Shown piece after piece: positions 62,559-64,000 of a DNA stretch of 64,000 nt. The stretch comes from Betaproteobacteria bacterium. GTDB lineage: Bacteria > Pseudomonadota > Gammaproteobacteria > Burkholderiales > SG8-39. Positions within the stretch are counted from its first letter, which is position 1; the number at the start of each line of letters is the position of its first letter. The DNA lies in the NCBI GenBank assembly GCA_016195915.1, contig JACPYS010000038.1:1-64000 (forward strand), written 5' to 3'. A program made the position numbers and the translations under genes. The notes under the pieces were generated by a model, which had not been told where the DNA came from, made no database searches, and saw only the letters and a program-made list of their open reading frames with translations.

Positions 62559-62855
62559 ATGACGAAAAGGAAAACGCATCCCCGCGTCGGCAGCGATTTC
62601 GAGGACTTCCTGCGCGATGAAGGTCGCCTGGAAGAAGCGACCGCAGTCGCCGTCAAACGCGTGCTCGCGCGGGAGATCCAGCGCGCCATGGACTCCGCCG
62701 GCGTGTCACAAGCTGAAATGGCGCGCCGCATGAAGACCAGCCGCGCCGTCGTGCGTCGCCTGCTCGACGACAGCGATCCGTCCGTAACGCTTGCCACCAT
62801 CAGCCGCGCCGCCCTCGCTCTCGGCAAACAGGTCAGGCTCAAGCTCGCCGCCTGA
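62559..62855 (+). CDS. XRE-family helix-turn-helix protein (HigA-like)
   Basis: 98 residues. The helix-turn-helix is at about 48-90 (GVSQAEMARRMKTSRAVVRR). The N-terminal half (DFEDFLRDEGRLEEATAVAV) matches a group of HigA-like antitoxin/regulator proteins with a conserved acidic helix. No toxin gene is next to it: 239 bp upstream is empty and the next gene is a peptidase on the other strand. Likely a solitary regulator. Confidence 0.85.
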   Translation: MTKRKTHPRVGSDFEDFLRDEGRLEEATAVAVKRVLAREIQRAMDSAGVSQAEMARRMKTSRAVVRRLLDDSDPSVTLATISRAALALGKQVRLKLAA

Positions 62856-62860
62856 GCGCC

Positions 62861-63985
62861 TCAGACGCCGCACCAGTCGCGGATGATCGCCTCGTAGATC
62901 GCCACCGACTGGCCGACGCGCTCCAGGCTGCAATACTCGTCGGTCTGGTGCGCCATGGCGGCCTCGCCCGGACCCAGTACCAGCGTCGGCGCACCGGGAT
63001 AGACCTTGAGCAGATTCGCTGCGTCCGTCATGTAAGGCGCGGTGCGCGGCTCGGGCGTCTCGTTCAGGATCGGCTTGCAGATCTCGAACACGCGCTGCAC
63101 CCATTCATCGTCGGGCTGTGTCCAGACCGCGTGCAGGTTCGAGAACACGTCGAGCTCCGCGTCTCCGAAAATGCCGCTCAATCGATTCAGCAAAGCCTCG
63201 TGATTCATCCCCGGCACCGTACGGATATCGATGCCGATCGTCGCTGCGTCGGGAACCAGGTTCACGCCGCTCCCGCCCGCGAAGGTGCCGACGTTGAGCG
63301 TCGGCCCGCCCATCACCGGATGCGCCGGCGCGCCGAAGTCGAAGTTCTCCAGCTTCGCGATCGCACGCGCCGCCTTGTAAATCGCGTTCACGCCAAGCTG
63401 CGGCATCGAGCCGTGCGCCGACACGCCGCGGAAAGCTGCGTGGAATTTGATCGAGCCTTTATGCCCGACCATCGGATAATTCGACGTCGGCTCGCCCACC
63501 ACGATCGCACCCGCCTTGCCCATCAGCGCAGGCAACGCCGCGAGGTGTCTTGAACCCACGCAGCCGCCCTCCTCAGCTGCTGTGAGCACCAGCACCAGCC
63601 CGGGCGTCCCGGCGAGCTTCCCGCCGAACGCGCGTGCCGCGATCAGCATCGCTGCCACGCCGGCCTTCATGTCCGACGATCCGCGACCATATAGCTTGTC
63701 ACCGTCGGCATCGCCGGCGAACGGATCCTTGGTCCACGCACGCGTGCCGAGCGGCACCACGTCCAGGTGTCCTGTCATGCACAGCGGCGGTTTTGCGTCC
63801 GATCCGCCCGCGCGCGCAATCACGCTGGTGCGGCCTTCCTCGTACTCGTGGTACTCGACCCGGTAGCCCCACTCTTGCAGCAACGCGCCCGCGTGGCGAG
63901 CACAGTCGCGCTCGCGACCGGGCGGGTTGACGGTGTCGAACTGCAGCAGCGAGCGCGTGAGGGCGGCGGCGTCGTGGATGCTCAT
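62861..63985 (-). CDS. M20-family metallopeptidase (ArgE/DapE-like)
   Basis: 374 residues. The metal site is clear: His in MTGHLDVVPLG, bridging Asp in YGRGSSDMKAG, Glu pair in TAAEEGGCVGS, and GEPTSNYPMVGHKG for the dimerisation domain. It cleaves an N-acyl amino acid or short peptide with two zinc (or cobalt) ions. Class members include ArgE, DapE and various N-carbamoyl and N-acyl hydrolases; which one is not decided. Complete within the window. Confidence 0.92.
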   Translation of the reverse strand: MSIHDAAALTRSLLQFDTVNPPGRERDCARHAGALLQEWGYRVEYHEYEEGRTSVIARAGGSDAKPPLCMTGHLDVVPLGTRAWTKDPFAGDADGDKLYGRGSSDMKAGVAAMLIAARAFGGKLAGTPGLVLVLTAAEEGGCVGSRHLAALPALMGKAGAIVVGEPTSNYPMVGHKGSIKFHAAFRGVSAHGSMPQLGVNAIYKAARAIAKLENFDFGAPAHPVMGGPTLNVGTFAGGSGVNLVPDAATIGIDIRTVPGMNHEALLNRLSGIFGDAELDVFSNLHAVWTQPDDEWVQRVFEICKPILNETPEPRTAPYMTDAANLLKVYPGAPTLVLGPGEAAMAHQTDEYCSLERVGQSVAIYEAIIRDWCGV

Positions 63986-64000
63986 TCAAGAGATAATATC

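Noticed and set aside
1-64000. CRISPR array or rRNA/tRNA genes
   Set aside because: No regularly spaced repeats and no rRNA- or tRNA-like sequence were noticed on either strand.

Overview
The window is chromosomal DNA from a high-GC environmental betaproteobacterium, most likely a Burkholderiales-type heterotroph. The evidence is the base composition, the seven Bug/TctC-type periplasmic receptors scattered through it, the DUF2917-DUF1127 protein beside a MocR regulator, and the many CoA-thioester catabolic genes. No rRNA, tRNA or CRISPR array was seen. Genes are densely packed in short operons with many 4-nt ATGA overlaps.

Layout. 1-2.1 kb: edge of a truncated gene, a DUF2917/DUF1127 protein and a divergent MocR regulator. 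2.4-8.9 kb: an accessory block with a membrane-anchored subtilisin-like protein that lacks the catalytic Asp, a large membrane protein, and a convergent pair made of a gingipain-like (C25, caspase-fold) protease and a small partner. 9-26.3 kb: catabolic genes. These are a lipoprotein hydrolase, the aldolase/acetaldehyde dehydrogenase pair DmpG/DmpF, SDRs, a TauD-type dioxygenase, two acyl-CoA dehydrogenases, an NDP-forming acyl-CoA synthetase with its TetR regulator, and a four-subunit 2-oxoacid:ferredoxin oxidoreductase followed by an enoyl-CoA hydratase and a Bug receptor. 26.5-31 kb: a rhomboid protease, an FAD monooxygenase, an OYE-family oxidoreductase and two small proteins.

31-39.6 kb is one long leftward operon and the most striking part. 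It runs from a TetR regulator behind a TTGACG-17-TATAAA promoter with a CAAAC-N4-GTTTG operator, through a split B12-dependent acyl-CoA mutase, a thioesterase, a MeaB-like GTPase and SelA, to a thioredoxin-domain protein, a UGSC-motif selenoprotein and a Bug receptor. The selenoprotein has an in-frame UGA at codon 95 and a good SECIS-like hairpin just after it. A second leftward operon (40.4-44.9 kb) carries a fused paralogue of the last two proteins with Cys in place of selenocysteine, next to an SDR and two Bug receptors. The two operons look like selenium-dependent and selenium-independent versions of one unknown catabolic activity.

45-55 kb is a lower-GC island: a decayed DUF1778 antitoxin gene, then a leftward cassette of an excisionase-type HTH protein, a RecD-like helicase with a C-terminal nuclease-like segment, a dynamin-like GTPase, a SNF2-type helicase and a 69-residue protein. 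This has the look of an anti-phage or anti-plasmid system that I cannot match to a named one. 55.6-64 kb returns to catabolic genes: two Bug receptors, FAD oxidoreductases, a LysE-type exporter, an isochorismatase-fold hydrolase, an XRE-type HTH protein and an M20 peptidase.
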